35,018 bases of DNA from Methanobacteriota archaeon (GCA_018654845.1 JABIKU010000009.1:1-35018); one strand, 5' to 3'. Positions 6,819 to 15,575 are shown, counted from the stretch's first letter. Translations and numbers: made by a program. The notes: generated by a model not told the origin, from the letters alone.

Positions 6819-9800
6819 GTGCGCGAAGTTCGTGATTTTAAGTCGGTAGCTAATTTTTTGTTGCCTCGCCGAAAAATTGCTCATGCTTCAATTTTAGTAA
6901 TTTCTTTGCTGATGTTGCCCGGTTTAGCAGCGAGTTTGTCCCCCATCGATATCGAAGCATACGATATGGAATCGCCAGAATTGACTGCGGATAAAGTGTT
7001 GAATCAAGAATTCTCTTCTTCCGAGGTTTCATATGGAATAATGGTCACAATTCGTGACTCCTCAAATATCGATAATCGCATTACTGCGCCTCACTTGGGT
7101 GATGATGGTAACGTTCTTTTTGATGAACTCCCTTCCTCTCTTGAGCGTGTAGATTACCCCGGTGATTCTTCAGGATTAGTCGGTGAAGGAGTGCCGCTTG
7201 GTGGAATTTTGAATCTGAGTGTTTTGCGTGAAATCGATACTAAAGTCGCTCGGGTGAATATGGATCCACTTGCAGAATTTACTCGCCCGATAATTTCGGA
7301 ATTGACCGGACAGGGTTCCCTCGGGATTCTTGCTCTTCCGGATAATTTCCGTGCTTTTATGGCAAATGAATCAATGCTCACACGCGACACAGTCAACCTA
7401 TTCGGACAGATAACTCCTGCTAAGACAAATTGGGACGATTGCGGTGAACTCGAATGCCTGCAATTCGATGATCCAAATCTTACTCAATCTCACATCGATT
7501 TGGTAGTACATCGCATGATTATGCATTCTGATGGTGCAATGTTGAGATGGATGTCGACCGATCGCGGCTTCACCTACGATGAGTCCAGTCCGGTAATCGG
7601 CCCTATAGGAGGCAAAATGAATTCTGATGGAACATTTGCTAATGATATCGAATGGGGCCCTGGAAGATGGTCGGCTTCTACAACTTGGATTTTAATTCAA
7701 CTCGGACGAGATTCTCTCGAGGCCAATGGATTCACATATTCGTGGATTGATGCGGCTTCCGAGCCAGAGGGATATTCTTACTATGGCTCGAATCTTTTGA
7801 CTACACCACCGCTCAATACAGTGGATGAATGCCGCGCAACAGTCGAATCAGGTGAGGCACCATGTAGTGTTGAATGGGCTTTGATGGCAATGGAAGCTAG
7901 CATTCGAAGTTCTGATGAATTAACAATCTCGATGTTGATAGGTGAAGGAATTAATGTTGAAGTTAATCGTGAATTACAGGAATCACTCATCTTGATGGGA
8001 ATGATGGTAGTTGCAATAATTGGGCTTTTGTGGCTTAGTTTGCGACGATTTTCTGATGTTGCAATTGTAACTGCAACTTTGGGTTTCAGCCTACTTTGGA
8101 TGCAGGGATTAATCGGCTGGGGAATTATTGGCGGCGATGCACTCGGAATCAAAATAATTAGTCGAAGTCAATTTTCAAATTTATTACCAATATTGGTATT
8201 AGCATTAGGAATCGACGATAGTCTTCACGCATTACACCGTTACAAGGAGGAGCGACGAGATGGCCAATCTCCTGAAGGTGCAGCACATGCTTCGCTTACA
8301 CGCGTGGGTCGAGCGATAATGCTGACTTCATTCACTACAATGGCTGCCTTCGCTGCTAATCTCACCTCTGATATTGCTGCGCTAAGATCGTTCGGAATCG
8401 AAGCAGCTCTTGGTGTTGGAGCCGCTTTTATTCTGACTGGTTTATGGGGTCCAATCATTAGAATGGATTGGGATTTATTTATGGACAAACGGGGTAAACT
8501 TGTCGAAGAAGATTCAGAAAAAGTCCACATGGTCAAAGAGGATTGGTTGGCAAATATCGCCACAACTTCTTCAAAGCATTCGACAATTATCCTTGCGTTA
8601 ATTTTCGTTTCAACCGCCTTCGCCATTCCGGTGATGATGAGTTTAGAAGGCGACTTCAAAGTCGAAGATTTCCTCGCAGAAGAATCCGACTTTGCCCAAG
8701 GAATCGTTTTGGTAAATACAAGATTTAGCGATGAGGGTGAACCGGCTGCAGTAATTATCGAAGGCGATATGCTTGACCCGAGAGTTTACGCAGCAATTCA
8801 GGCCACTCGAGTGAATATGTTGAATGAATCAGAAAATGATCCCGGTAAGTATACAAAGACACCGTTGGGTACGCCAGAGATGCACGCAATCGATGAATTA
8901 ATTTGGTTCGCGAAGGCGAGTATGGCAATCGATACTACTCCATTTGATAATGCTGGTTGGAATTCAGAATCATTAGACTGCTCGGTTGAATCAACGGGTT
9001 TACCAGATGAGACCGACCGTGATTGTTTGCGGTTTATGTATGGATTTTTATTCACTTATGGCGTTCCTGCTGGTGGAATTATCCCTGAGATTCCAGCGAG
9101 TATTTCTGCTCTTTATATCTTACCAAATTGTGTACTAGACCAGGCTGCTGTACACCTCTGCGATGGAGGAGAATTGCCTGAATATCAGCGGATGACAATG
9201 CGTTGGGGAATATCCAATGCTGAGCAATTCAGTTTGGTTGAATTGGTATTAGATGAATTAAAAATCGATATGCAGCCTTTCCAAGAATTAGCGGCTAGCG
9301 ATATATCTGAGCGTGCGAAATTAGATTCTGTAAGCGAAGATTTCCCAGTGACTTGGGCGATTCCAACTGGAGATCCGGTGACCCGATATATCGCTTCGTC
9401 GAGTATGCAAAATGAGTTGCAAGGATCTTTGCTGCTCGGAGTTTTGTTTTGTTTGATTATGCTCTGGTGGGGATTTAGACCAGTATCAGTTGAAAGTGTC
9501 GGGCAGTTCGCTTATTCACTTCGTGATTTGGCAATTTCGATGCCAATTATTGTCGCAATTCTAGTTTATGTTTACTTTACGGTAAACCCAACATTTGCAG
9601 CTGTTCTCGGACTTCTTTTATTGTATGGTGCCGGTCGTTGGAGTGCTCGTTCACTTTCATTAGCAATATTTACGACCACACCGATTGTCATTGTTGTGAT
9701 TTGGCTTTATGCTATAATTGCAATGGCGGGATATGGGTTGAATATGGTGACTGTAGCCATCGCAGCAATGTCATTGGGTGTTGGTATCGATTATGTTATT

Positions 9801-10112
9801 CACGTCGTCGAGCGATATCGAGAAGAGCGAAGTGAAGGAGCGAGTGTTGATGATTCGATACGAGCGATAGGTGGGGCGGCAGGATTGGCGCTTGTCGGTT
9901 CAGCCGTCTCGGATGTAACCGGTTTCCTAATCATCGGACAATCTGCAATGGGATTCTTTGCAAGCTTCGGACTTTTCTGTGCAGTGATGATTGGCTTGTC
10001 GTTATTTGCAAGTTTGATTACCACTCCCGCAATGCTAGGGGCGTTGGCGCAGTGGAGAAATCGAGTGCAATCTCAATCGAAAAATGGCCCGAGTATCATT
10101 TCGGTTGAATGA
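6819..10112 (+). CDS. RND-superfamily (MMPL/SSD-like) membrane transporter
   Basis: This 1097-residue protein has the duplicated RND plan: one N-terminal helix (about 22-40), a large exported loop (about 42-385), a bundle of about five helices, one helix starting the second half (about 590-610), a second exported loop (about 615-865), then about six helices. Each half carries the conserved acidic patch after helix 4 (LALGIDDSLHALHRYKEER; MSLGVGIDYVIHVVERYREER), matching MMPL/HpnN-like predicted exporters. The loops hold paired cysteines that may form disulfides. Such proteins use ion gradients to move lipids, hydrophobic compounds or proteins. The only usable start is GTG 6819; no Met lies early in frame. 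The stop overlaps the DUF971 gene (ATGA). The cargo is unknown. Confidence 0.88.
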   Translation: MREVRDFKSVANFLLPRRKIAHASILVISLLMLPGLAASLSPIDIEAYDMESPELTADKVLNQEFSSSEVSYGIMVTIRDSSNIDNRITAPHLGDDGNVLFDELPSSLERVDYPGDSSGLVGEGVPLGGILNLSVLREIDTKVARVNMDPLAEFTRPIISELTGQGSLGILALPDNFRAFMANESMLTRDTVNLFGQITPAKTNWDDCGELECLQFDDPNLTQSHIDLVVHRMIMHSDGAMLRWMSTDRGFTYDESSPVIGPIGGKMNSDGTFANDIEWGPGRWSASTTWILIQLGRDSLEANGFTYSWIDAASEPEGYSYYGSNLLTTPPLNTVDECRATVESGEAPCSVEWALMAMEASIRSSDELTISMLIGEGINVEVNRELQESLILMGMMVVAIIGLLWLSLRRFSDVAIVTATLGFSLLWMQGLIGWGIIGGDALGIKIISRSQFSNLLPILVLALGIDDSLHALHRYKEERRDGQSPEGAAHASLTRVGRAIMLTSFTTMAAFAANLTSDIAALRSFGIEAALGVGAAFILTGLWGPIIRMDWDLFMDKRGKLVEEDSEKVHMVKEDWLANIATTSSKHSTIILALIFVSTAFAIPVMMSLEGDFKVEDFLAEESDFAQGIVLVNTRFSDEGEPAAVIIEGDMLDPRVYAAIQATRVNMLNESENDPGKYTKTPLGTPEMHAIDELIWFAKASMAIDTTPFDNAGWNSESLDCSVESTGLPDETDRDCLRFMYGFLFTYGVPAGGIIPEIPASISALYILPNCVLDQAAVHLCDGGELPEYQRMTMRWGISNAEQFSLVELVLDELKIDMQPFQELAASDISERAKLDSVSEDFPVTWAIPTGDPVTRYIASSSMQNELQGSLLLGVLFCLIMLWWGFRPVSVESVGQFAYSLRDLAISMPIIVAILVYVYFTVNPTFAAVLGLLLLYGAGRWSARSLSLAIFTTTPIVIVVIWLYAIIAMAGYGLNMVTVAIAAMSLGVGIDYVIHVVERYREERSEGASVDDSIRAIGGAAGLALVGSAVSDVTGFLIIGQSAMGFFASFGLFCAVMIGLSLFASLITTPAMLGALAQWRNRVQSQSKNGPSIISVE

Positions 10113-10507
10113 GTGGGTTCAAGTCGAGTAAGTCGAGCGAGATACAAAATGAAGGGTTTTTGTCAATGTCGGAAAATAATCAGAATATACTAACCGATAT
10201 TGAACGCGGTGACGAAAGCTGTGTATTGAGGTTCGCCGACAATAAATCATTTGAGTTAGGCTATATCAAAGTTAGATTAGCTTGCCCTTGTGCAAAATGC
10301 AGGCCAAGACAAGAAAATAAACAATTAATTCTCGATTTTAAAGAGTCGCTGATGCGCATGCAAATGACCAAGCCAGTGGTAGGAGTTATCGGTAGATATG
10401 CGATAAGATTCGAGTGGCCAAGTGGCTGTTCAAGCGGCTTGTATTCATTCAAATTGCTTAGACAAATTTGCGATGCTGGTGGTCAGGCAGTGCCTGAAAA
10501 ACAGTGA
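10109..10507 (+). CDS. DUF971 (gamma-butyrobetaine hydroxylase-like N-terminal) protein
   Basis: A 132-residue soluble protein whose core fits DUF971, the small domain also found at the N-terminus of gamma-butyrobetaine hydroxylases and often fused or adjacent to Mrp/ApbC Fe-S proteins. The ACPCAKCRP motif (about residue 55) gives three cysteines, probably binding zinc or an Fe-S cluster, and RFEWPSGCSSGLYSFKLL replaces the family F-x-DGH-x-x-G-(I/L)-Y element. ATG 10109 overlaps the upstream stop as ATGA. A second start at ATG 10166 would drop a poorly conserved 19-residue Ser/Lys-rich lead and may be the real one. It is the last gene of this transcript. Confidence 0.8.
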   Translation: MSGFKSSKSSEIQNEGFLSMSENNQNILTDIERGDESCVLRFADNKSFELGYIKVRLACPCAKCRPRQENKQLILDFKESLMRMQMTKPVVGVIGRYAIRFEWPSGCSSGLYSFKLLRQICDAGGQAVPEKQ

Positions 10508-10508
10508 A

Positions 10509-10534
10509 TTTGTATTTTTGATTTTTGATTTTCT
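10509..10534 (+). terminator. T-rich transcription terminator after the DUF971 gene
   Basis: Directly after the stop at 10507 the coding strand has several T-runs in a row (TTTGTATTTTTG, then ATTTTTGATTTTC). Archaeal RNA polymerase stops at oligo-T tracts without needing a hairpin, so this is a good end for the dnaJ-RND-DUF971 transcript, before the new start for pus10. Confidence 0.6.
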
Positions 10535-10607
10535 TAGTAGAAGCGCTCAAAGGTGACCCTTCTTTCGCTCAATCGTCGTAGATGCGGATTCCCTCCGTAC
10601 CAGCGAT

Positions 10608-10613
10608 AGGTGA
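10608..10613 (+). promoter_or_regulatory. Ribosome binding site deciding the pus10 start
   Basis: AGGTGA-type Shine-Dalgarno (TAGGTGAT) ends about 5 bases before ATG 10619. It overlaps an in-frame GTG at 10610, making that GTG an unlikely start. Confidence 0.55.
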
Positions 10614-10618
10614 TAATA

Positions 10619-12058
10619 ATGCCAGACGAACCCAAGTCAAACGATTCTAACCCGGGCAATCCGGATTCCGATGAAGACGATTGGTCGACCTATGCCAGTG
10701 CTGGCTACGCTTATTCTGTAGTTGATACTGATGAGGCCACCGAAATCGTAGAACCCTCGGAAGATGAGTGGTTTGATGGTGACGATTTCGAATTTCAAGG
10801 CTCTGTCATCAACTGGGATGCACCGCCTTGCCCAGCTCCTCTTGGGATTGAACATTTGATTCGAATTGGTTCCTGTGACCATTGTTTACAACGACTTGCT
10901 GGTCGCAGAACTGCCGCACAGGGTGCGGCTGGTGGCGCAGAAATTCGCTCTGAAGCCCGCGCTCGCAATTCGGAATTAGAATCATTAGATAAGCCAGATT
11001 TATGTCCACTTTGTGAAGACTTATTCGATGATGTGGAGAATATTGTAATTCGTATTATCGACCAAACTGGCGAGGTTGATCATTCCTCTATTCAACTCGG
11101 GATTCATATGCCGAAAGATCTCGTCGAAGAGGAAGATCGAATACGCACTCGCCATGGTTCTCCCGGTTCTCAACCGATGAAATCAGCTTTTGTCGATGCA
11201 ATTCAAGAAGTTTTGTTGACACATGTTAACGAAGTGCAGTTTGTCAAAGAAAAACCCGATTTAATGATTTTAATCGATGGGCTCACACTTCGTGTTTCAG
11301 TCGATGTTCGTCCGGTATTTTTGTTTGGACGATACCTCAAATTAGAACGTGGAATTCCCCAGACAAGATGGCCTTGTCGTGCCTGCCGTGGGCGTGGAGA
11401 TGGTTGTGAATCTTGTTCAGAAACCGGCTTGCAGTATCTTGATTCTGTGCAGGATTTGATTGGTGAACCACTGCGAATCGCTCTCGATGCTGAAGATACT
11501 TCATTCCATGGAATGGGACGTGAAGATATTGATGTTCGTTGTCTTGGTCGGGGTCGGCCTTTCGTCATGGAAATCAAGCGACCTCAACGACGTCGTACCG
11601 ACCTCGAAGAAATTCAAAAAGCGATTAATTTGAAAGCAAAAGATCGTGTTGAAATCAATAGTTTGCGCTGGTCGGATCGTGCTGAGGTTCGACGCGTCAA
11701 AGAAACTCGTTCAGAAAAATCCTATACGATTCGATTCCGCGTCGAAGAAATGCCAGAGGAAGATTTCGTTATCGAATCAATTTTGGGATTATCTGGTGTT
11801 AAATTAGCTCAAGAGACTCCTAAGCGAGTTTCGCACCGAAGAGCCGCCAAAACTCGTTATCGAACGGTCAATTCAGTCAGTGACGTTTTTGTCGAAGGCG
11901 ACGAAGCCCAATTCACATTGCAATGTGAGGCTGGAACTTACGTTAAGGAACTGGTTCATTCGGACGAGGGCAGAACTATACCTTCGATTAGTAGCGTTCT
12001 CGGAGGCCTCGACTGCGAGGTACTATGGCTAGATGTACAGGAAATTCATTCGGAGTGA
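10619..12058 (+). CDS. pus10: tRNA pseudouridine synthase Pus10
   Basis: Pus10 makes pseudouridine in the T-loop of archaeal tRNA (position 55, also 54). An acidic 50-residue lead, poorly conserved and unusual, precedes the N-terminal zinc region (CDHC near 80, CPLC near 130). Then come VDVRPVFLFGRYLKL and the WPCRACRGRG...CESC zinc element. The catalytic domain has GREDIDVRCLGRGRPFVMEI, with the active-site Asp. The C-terminus has CEAGTYVKELVHSDEGRT and a closing LDVQ segment, all as in the family. Its position upstream of rpl21e is common in Euryarchaeota. The length (479 residues) exceeds typical archaeal Pus10 mainly through the acidic lead. Its promoter must lie in the 110 bases after the T-rich terminator. 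Confidence 0.93.
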   Translation: MPDEPKSNDSNPGNPDSDEDDWSTYASAGYAYSVVDTDEATEIVEPSEDEWFDGDDFEFQGSVINWDAPPCPAPLGIEHLIRIGSCDHCLQRLAGRRTAAQGAAGGAEIRSEARARNSELESLDKPDLCPLCEDLFDDVENIVIRIIDQTGEVDHSSIQLGIHMPKDLVEEEDRIRTRHGSPGSQPMKSAFVDAIQEVLLTHVNEVQFVKEKPDLMILIDGLTLRVSVDVRPVFLFGRYLKLERGIPQTRWPCRACRGRGDGCESCSETGLQYLDSVQDLIGEPLRIALDAEDTSFHGMGREDIDVRCLGRGRPFVMEIKRPQRRRTDLEEIQKAINLKAKDRVEINSLRWSDRAEVRRVKETRSEKSYTIRFRVEEMPEEDFVIESILGLSGVKLAQETPKRVSHRRAAKTRYRTVNSVSDVFVEGDEAQFTLQCEAGTYVKELVHSDEGRTIPSISSVLGGLDCEVLWLDVQEIHSE

Positions 12059-12137
12059 AATATTTTGCAAATCCGAGTCCTTAAGAATACGAGGCAGGTC
12101 GCCCGCTTCCACGACCTATGGTCGGTAAGGTGAGAAT

Positions 12138-12434
12138 ATGGTTACCCGCACACACGGACAGCGCCAAGGTACGCGCTCAATTCTACGCAAGAGCAAGTCC
12201 GAGCGCGGACGCATTTTCATCAATCGCGTTATGCATCAATACGAGATTGGTGATCGTGTTGCAATCGTTCTCGACGGTGCACAACACAAGGGTATGCCCC
12301 ACCGCCGTTTCCAAGGTAAGACTGGCTTAATTGCTGGCGAACAAGGCCGCGCTTACGTCGTTAATGTAAAAGACCAAAACATGTTAAAGACTGTTGTAGC
12401 TCGTCCAGAGCACCTAAGACCAATCCAGGAATGA
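12138..12434 (+). CDS. rpl21e: Large-subunit ribosomal protein eL21
   Basis: A 98-residue basic protein found only in archaeal and eukaryotic ribosomes. MVTRTHGQRQGTRSILRKS is the usual archaeal start, followed by the IGDRVAIVLDGAQHKGMPHRRFQGKTG core, an SH3-like barrel binding 23S rRNA, and a C-terminal RPEHLRPI. Length and order match the family throughout. A good ribosome binding site (AAGGTGA) sits just before ATG 12138. The 79-base leader after pus10 carries a possible TATA-like stretch near 12080-12092 and a small 5-bp hairpin (12112-12124), so an extra promoter here is possible. rpo4 starts 5 bases downstream. Confidence 0.97.
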   Translation: MVTRTHGQRQGTRSILRKSKSERGRIFINRVMHQYEIGDRVAIVLDGAQHKGMPHRRFQGKTGLIAGEQGRAYVVNVKDQNMLKTVVARPEHLRPIQE

Positions 12435-12439
12435 TTTAG

Positions 12440-12793
12440 ATGAGTGAGCGAGAATTTATTGATTACGCAACCGTTCGCGATTTACTCGCGAGTGCAAACC
12501 AACGCCGTGGAGAACTTTCATACGAGCAGATAATGGCTCTACAACACGCTGAGTGGGCAGCTTCTACTAATCGTGGTGGAATGAAGACAGATCCTAAGGT
12601 TTTCACCGCACTCTACAATGATTTAACCTCAAATGAAAAACTTGTAAATAATCCAGAAATTTGCGCGAAATTGGCAGAATTAACTCCAATGCGAGTCTCC
12701 GACGTGCGCGTGATTATTTCTAGCAAGCGGATTGCGATGGATACTTCTGAAATCGAGGATATCATCACTACAATCCGCCAACATGTTCTCTGA
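12440..12793 (+). CDS. rpo4: DNA-directed RNA polymerase subunit Rpo4 (RpoF)
   Basis: This 117-residue protein is the archaeal counterpart of eukaryotic Rpb4, which with Rpo7 forms the stalk of RNA polymerase. The YATVRDLL start, the helical middle, and the signature AKLAELTPMRVSDVRVIISSKR (residues about 74-95; an HRDC-like fold) match the family, and the end IEDIITTIRQHV is typical. It follows rpl21e by 5 bases and precedes the DUF655 gene, the conserved archaeal order rpl21e-rpo4-DUF655-rsmA. Nothing is unusual in length or motifs. Confidence 0.95.
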   Translation: MSEREFIDYATVRDLLASANQRRGELSYEQIMALQHAEWAASTNRGGMKTDPKVFTALYNDLTSNEKLVNNPEICAKLAELTPMRVSDVRVIISSKRIAMDTSEIEDIITTIRQHVL

Positions 12794-12854
12794 ACGTAGG
12801 AAAACGGTGAATTACCCTCAACGAATCCTTTCTTGAGGGATAACCTGTCTGAAA

Positions 12855-12860
12855 GGGTGA
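12855..12860 (+). promoter_or_regulatory. Ribosome binding site deciding the DUF655 start
   Basis: GGGTGA ends 5 bases before ATG 12866 and lies downstream of the alternative TTG start at 12833, supporting the shorter protein. Confidence 0.5.
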
Positions 12861-12865
12861 GCGTC

Positions 12866-13435
12866 ATGCATGCGGGCGGAGCGTTTGATTCGGCGGACGA
12901 AGAAGGTCCTTTGGCCAATGAAACTCATATTCGGGTTTTGGATATCACTGAGCGACGTCCGTTTGGATTTGAAATACAAGCGATTTCCGAGCCGCGACTT
13001 TACATCGTCCGTGCACGTGTCGACAAACCTGGTGAATTGACATCATCCTCACGAATTGAATTAGATGATTCTCGAATCGGTCCAATTTCGAGACTGCGAT
13101 TTCGTGATTTGAGCCCAGTGGCTTCCGATTCAATAATCGATGAAATCGTCAGCTTAATTGAGGCAGATCCTGAGCGACATTTGAATTTCTATAATCGAGC
13201 GAATGCAATTTCATTGAAGATTCATGCATTCCAATTATTGAGCGGTATAGGCAGTTCGAAGGCTCAAAAAATGGTTCAATCAAGAGGCGGCGCAGGTTGG
13301 ATGAGTTTCGAAGAAGTGGATGCAGCTTGTGAAATTGATTCCATTCGTCTTTTAGCGGAGCGATATCATCGAGAAATGGAAGATCCATCGAATAATTTGC
13401 GATTACTGGACTTGATGATTCGCACCGATGATTGA
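12866..13435 (+). CDS. DUF655 protein with helix-hairpin-helix, putative nucleic-acid binding
   Basis: DUF655 proteins are archaeal, about 190 residues, and almost always lie between rpo4 and rsmA, as here. The N-terminal half (about 20-110 from this start) is a small beta-rich domain (IRVLDI, LYIVRARVD, IGPISRLRFRDL). The C-terminal half has the helix-hairpin-helix FQLLSGIGSSKAQKMV, which should bind RNA or DNA non-specifically. The role is unproven, but context suggests rRNA processing or transcription coupling. I chose ATG 12866 because GGGTGA lies 5 bases before it; the in-frame TTG 12833 would add 11 residues and has no clear site. The 3' end overlaps rsmA by 8 bases. Confidence 0.88.
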   Translation: MHAGGAFDSADEEGPLANETHIRVLDITERRPFGFEIQAISEPRLYIVRARVDKPGELTSSSRIELDDSRIGPISRLRFRDLSPVASDSIIDEIVSLIEADPERHLNFYNRANAISLKIHAFQLLSGIGSSKAQKMVQSRGGAGWMSFEEVDAACEIDSIRLLAERYHREMEDPSNNLRLLDLMIRTDD

Positions 13436-14357
13436 CGGTGTTGACATGGATGATCTTGACGCACGATTATTAGTTGATTTACTGCGTGACAGAATTATTC
13501 CAGACAGAAACTTAGGACAACATTTTCTGTTAGATGAATCAGTTATTTCTCGCTCGGTTGAATTGGCCGATGAAGCAGGGTTTCCATTAGATGAAAACGC
13601 TCATGTCATAGAAGTTGGCCCAGGTCCTGGTTCATTGACACTAGAATTGCTTCGCTCTGGTGCAACTGTGACTGGGTTAGAAATCGATGTTGAAGCCATC
13701 GCTCATTTGAATCGTGTATTCGGTGATGGCGATGGTAGATTGACAATAATTGAAGGCGATGCATTGAAGATAAAATGGCCTGAAAAGGCATCGCATTTAA
13801 TCGCTAATTTACCATATCAAATTTCAAGTCCAATTTTAGAAAAAATTCAACAACATCACGCAAAAAATCCATTTGATGTTATTATTTTACTTGTTCAAGA
13901 TGAATTCGCTGAGCGAATGTCAATGGATCATTTTGGTTCACTCAGCACACTCGGACTCTCACTTTGGTTAGATTTCGATGTTGAACTGGACAGAAAGATT
14001 CCAGGGGGTGCATTTAGTCCAGCACCACGGATTAATTCGCGTCTAGTCGTTTTGAATCCAGTCAATCGTATTGAAGAAGTAGGAACAATTAATCGAAAAA
14101 TGTTCAAAATTATCACAAAACATTGTTTTGCTAGCAGACGAAAAAAATTGCGTTCTCTGCTCGCGAAGCCGCCGCGACGATTGAGTCGAGTCAAGGGCTG
14201 GCACAAGGCTAGATGGAATGCGGCGATGAACCATATTTACGAGAATACACCAGAGGGATTGGATTCTGAATGGTTCGAGGAACGGCCAGATGTGATGGAA
14301 CCGGAAGAATGGGCGATGATTGCTAATGCAATTTCGTCATTTGAGGGCGATTTCTGA
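13428..14357 (+). CDS. rsmA: 16S rRNA adenine dimethyltransferase RsmA/KsgA (Dim1 family)
   Basis: The enzyme dimethylates two neighbouring adenines in the 3'-terminal helix of 16S rRNA using S-adenosylmethionine, late in small-subunit assembly. The sequence shows NLGQHFLLDE (residues about 28-37), the SAM-binding motif I EVGPGPGSLTLEL (about 67-79), an acidic residue in GLEIDVEA, GDALKIKW, and the catalytic NLPYQISSPI (about 126-135). The C-terminal domain has FSPAPRINSRLVVL and the helical cap. The 309 residues slightly exceed bacterial KsgA. ATG 13428 overlaps DUF655 by 8 bases; ATG 13446 is an alternative. It closes the pus10-rpl21e-rpo4-DUF655-rsmA cluster. Confidence 0.95.
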   Translation: MIDGVDMDDLDARLLVDLLRDRIIPDRNLGQHFLLDESVISRSVELADEAGFPLDENAHVIEVGPGPGSLTLELLRSGATVTGLEIDVEAIAHLNRVFGDGDGRLTIIEGDALKIKWPEKASHLIANLPYQISSPILEKIQQHHAKNPFDVIILLVQDEFAERMSMDHFGSLSTLGLSLWLDFDVELDRKIPGGAFSPAPRINSRLVVLNPVNRIEEVGTINRKMFKIITKHCFASRRKKLRSLLAKPPRRLSRVKGWHKARWNAAMNHIYENTPEGLDSEWFEERPDVMEPEEWAMIANAISSFEGDF

Positions 14358-14446
14358 CCGAATAAACCACGCATTCATAGCCGACGCTTGGTTGGGCAGG
14401 ACACAGCAGGGGCTACGCGCCAACCTGCAAACCGAGGCTGATTGTC

Positions 14447-15541
14447 ATGGCAAAGAAGGACACCTATCTGGCACTACTGCGCCGGGGCATCGATACTAAG
14501 ACTGCACAGATTCTTTCTGATGGTGGAATTAAAGTTGGTGATTTAAAAACTCTCGACACTGAAACTTTAATCAATAATTACGGATTGAAAGAAGAGATTG
14601 CAATATCTGTTCTCGATGCAGTCAAATCCGGTCCGCGCGCTTCTTCTCAACAACGATTTCTCGCTGATGTTCTTTCCGATTCAGGTAAGAAAAAGAAAGT
14701 CGATAAAATCGAGGAACAGCGATTCAAGCGCGAGCAGAAGGATTTGCATACTGAACTGCTGGAAAAGAAAGAGCAGTTGCGAATTGCTCGAGTCGAACAA
14801 TTTCGCGAGCGTAAACTCGTGATGAACCGACTTGGGAAAACGATTGAGCTCATAGTCAAATTAGGGAATATTTTTGACGAAGAAGACGAAAATAATCAGC
14901 GCTCAAAATTGAAGGATCAATTAGAAACTCGTGGTTTGGAAGCTGCTCGTGACCACGAATTGTTAGGTTTGGTCGGAACTCCACAAGACATTGTGGATTT
15001 CCGTCGAAAAATCGCTCCAATTCTTTGTTTGCACGCGTGTCCAAAATGTGGTGAAGAAATGGATCCTCGTGGTGGCAATGTTCAGGAAGATTTGAGTGAT
15101 TTTTCGCTCATTTGCTGGGATTGTGAGACGGAATTCCGCGCACCGATGGCACAATTTGTAGAGGATAAATTGAGTAATGGAAGCAGAATTTCAATCGATC
15201 CAAATTGTAGCCCACGTCTGAAGGTAGTCAAACCTCCGAAGAAGACCGAAGCCCCGAGTGTTACCGATTTGATGATGCGAGATTTGGAGTCTACGGGTGC
15301 CAGCGTTGAAGAACTCGAAGCAGCGGTTGAAGCTAGCAAGTTATCTGGTGGTTTGATGAGCATTGAAGATTGGATTGACCAGACAATTGCAGCAAAGGGA
15401 TACATCCAAGCGCAAGAACACCGAGAAGAATTCATTCTTGCAACAGGTGCTGGTGCAACGAAATTCAACAAATGGATGAAGAAAGCTGGACTTTACTTCA
15501 ACAAGCAAACCGGCCGTTGGACACGCTGGGAAGACCGTTGA
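14447..15541 (+). CDS. Unrecognised protein: helix-hairpin-helix start, coiled coil, zinc ribbon, conserved-looking C-terminal domain
   Basis: I do not recognise this 364-residue protein. Residues 8-65 look like a helix-hairpin-helix fold (LLRRGIDTKTAQILSDGGI, then NNYGLKEEIA), as in the N-terminal domains of recombinases and topoisomerases. Residues about 80-170 are strongly charged with heptad-like Leu/Ile/Val and many E, K and R, probably a long coiled coil. A zinc ribbon follows: CPKCGEE (about 201) and CWDCETEF (about 226). The C-terminus (about 305-364) is a compact, basic, aromatic-rich domain ending in WMKKAGLYFNKQTGRWTRWEDR-like sequence. It has no signal peptide. It starts at ATG 14447, 89 bases after rsmA. 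A nucleic-acid-binding or chromosome-structure role is inferred from architecture only. Confidence 0.82.
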   Translation: MAKKDTYLALLRRGIDTKTAQILSDGGIKVGDLKTLDTETLINNYGLKEEIAISVLDAVKSGPRASSQQRFLADVLSDSGKKKKVDKIEEQRFKREQKDLHTELLEKKEQLRIARVEQFRERKLVMNRLGKTIELIVKLGNIFDEEDENNQRSKLKDQLETRGLEAARDHELLGLVGTPQDIVDFRRKIAPILCLHACPKCGEEMDPRGGNVQEDLSDFSLICWDCETEFRAPMAQFVEDKLSNGSRISIDPNCSPRLKVVKPPKKTEAPSVTDLMMRDLESTGASVEELEAAVEASKLSGGLMSIEDWIDQTIAAKGYIQAQEHREEFILATGAGATKFNKWMKKAGLYFNKQTGRWTRWEDR

Positions 15542-15549
15542 GTCACTAA

Positions 15550-15575
15550 TTTTCTGCATTTTTCTTCAGATTCTT
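15550..15575 (+). terminator. T-rich stretch after the zinc-ribbon gene
   Basis: T-runs (AATTTTCTGCATTTTTCTTC) follow the stop at 15541 within about 10 bases, a plausible archaeal oligo-T terminator. The same AT-rich stretch could instead serve as promoter for the ferredoxin gene at 15625. Confidence 0.35.

Noticed and set aside
7440-9180. Cysteine pairs in the RND loops as possible zinc sites
   Set aside because: They lie in exported loops with spacings of 5-16 residues and no His clusters, so disulfides explain them better.
10121-10138. Direct repeat AAGTCGAG, twice at a 9-base interval
   Set aside because: It encodes a short Ser/Lys-rich stretch at the DUF971 N-terminus; two copies only, with no sign of function.
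12112-12124. 5-bp hairpin CGACC-TAT-GGTCG before rpl21e
   Set aside because: Such a short stem is expected by chance; kept only as a note in the eL21 entry.
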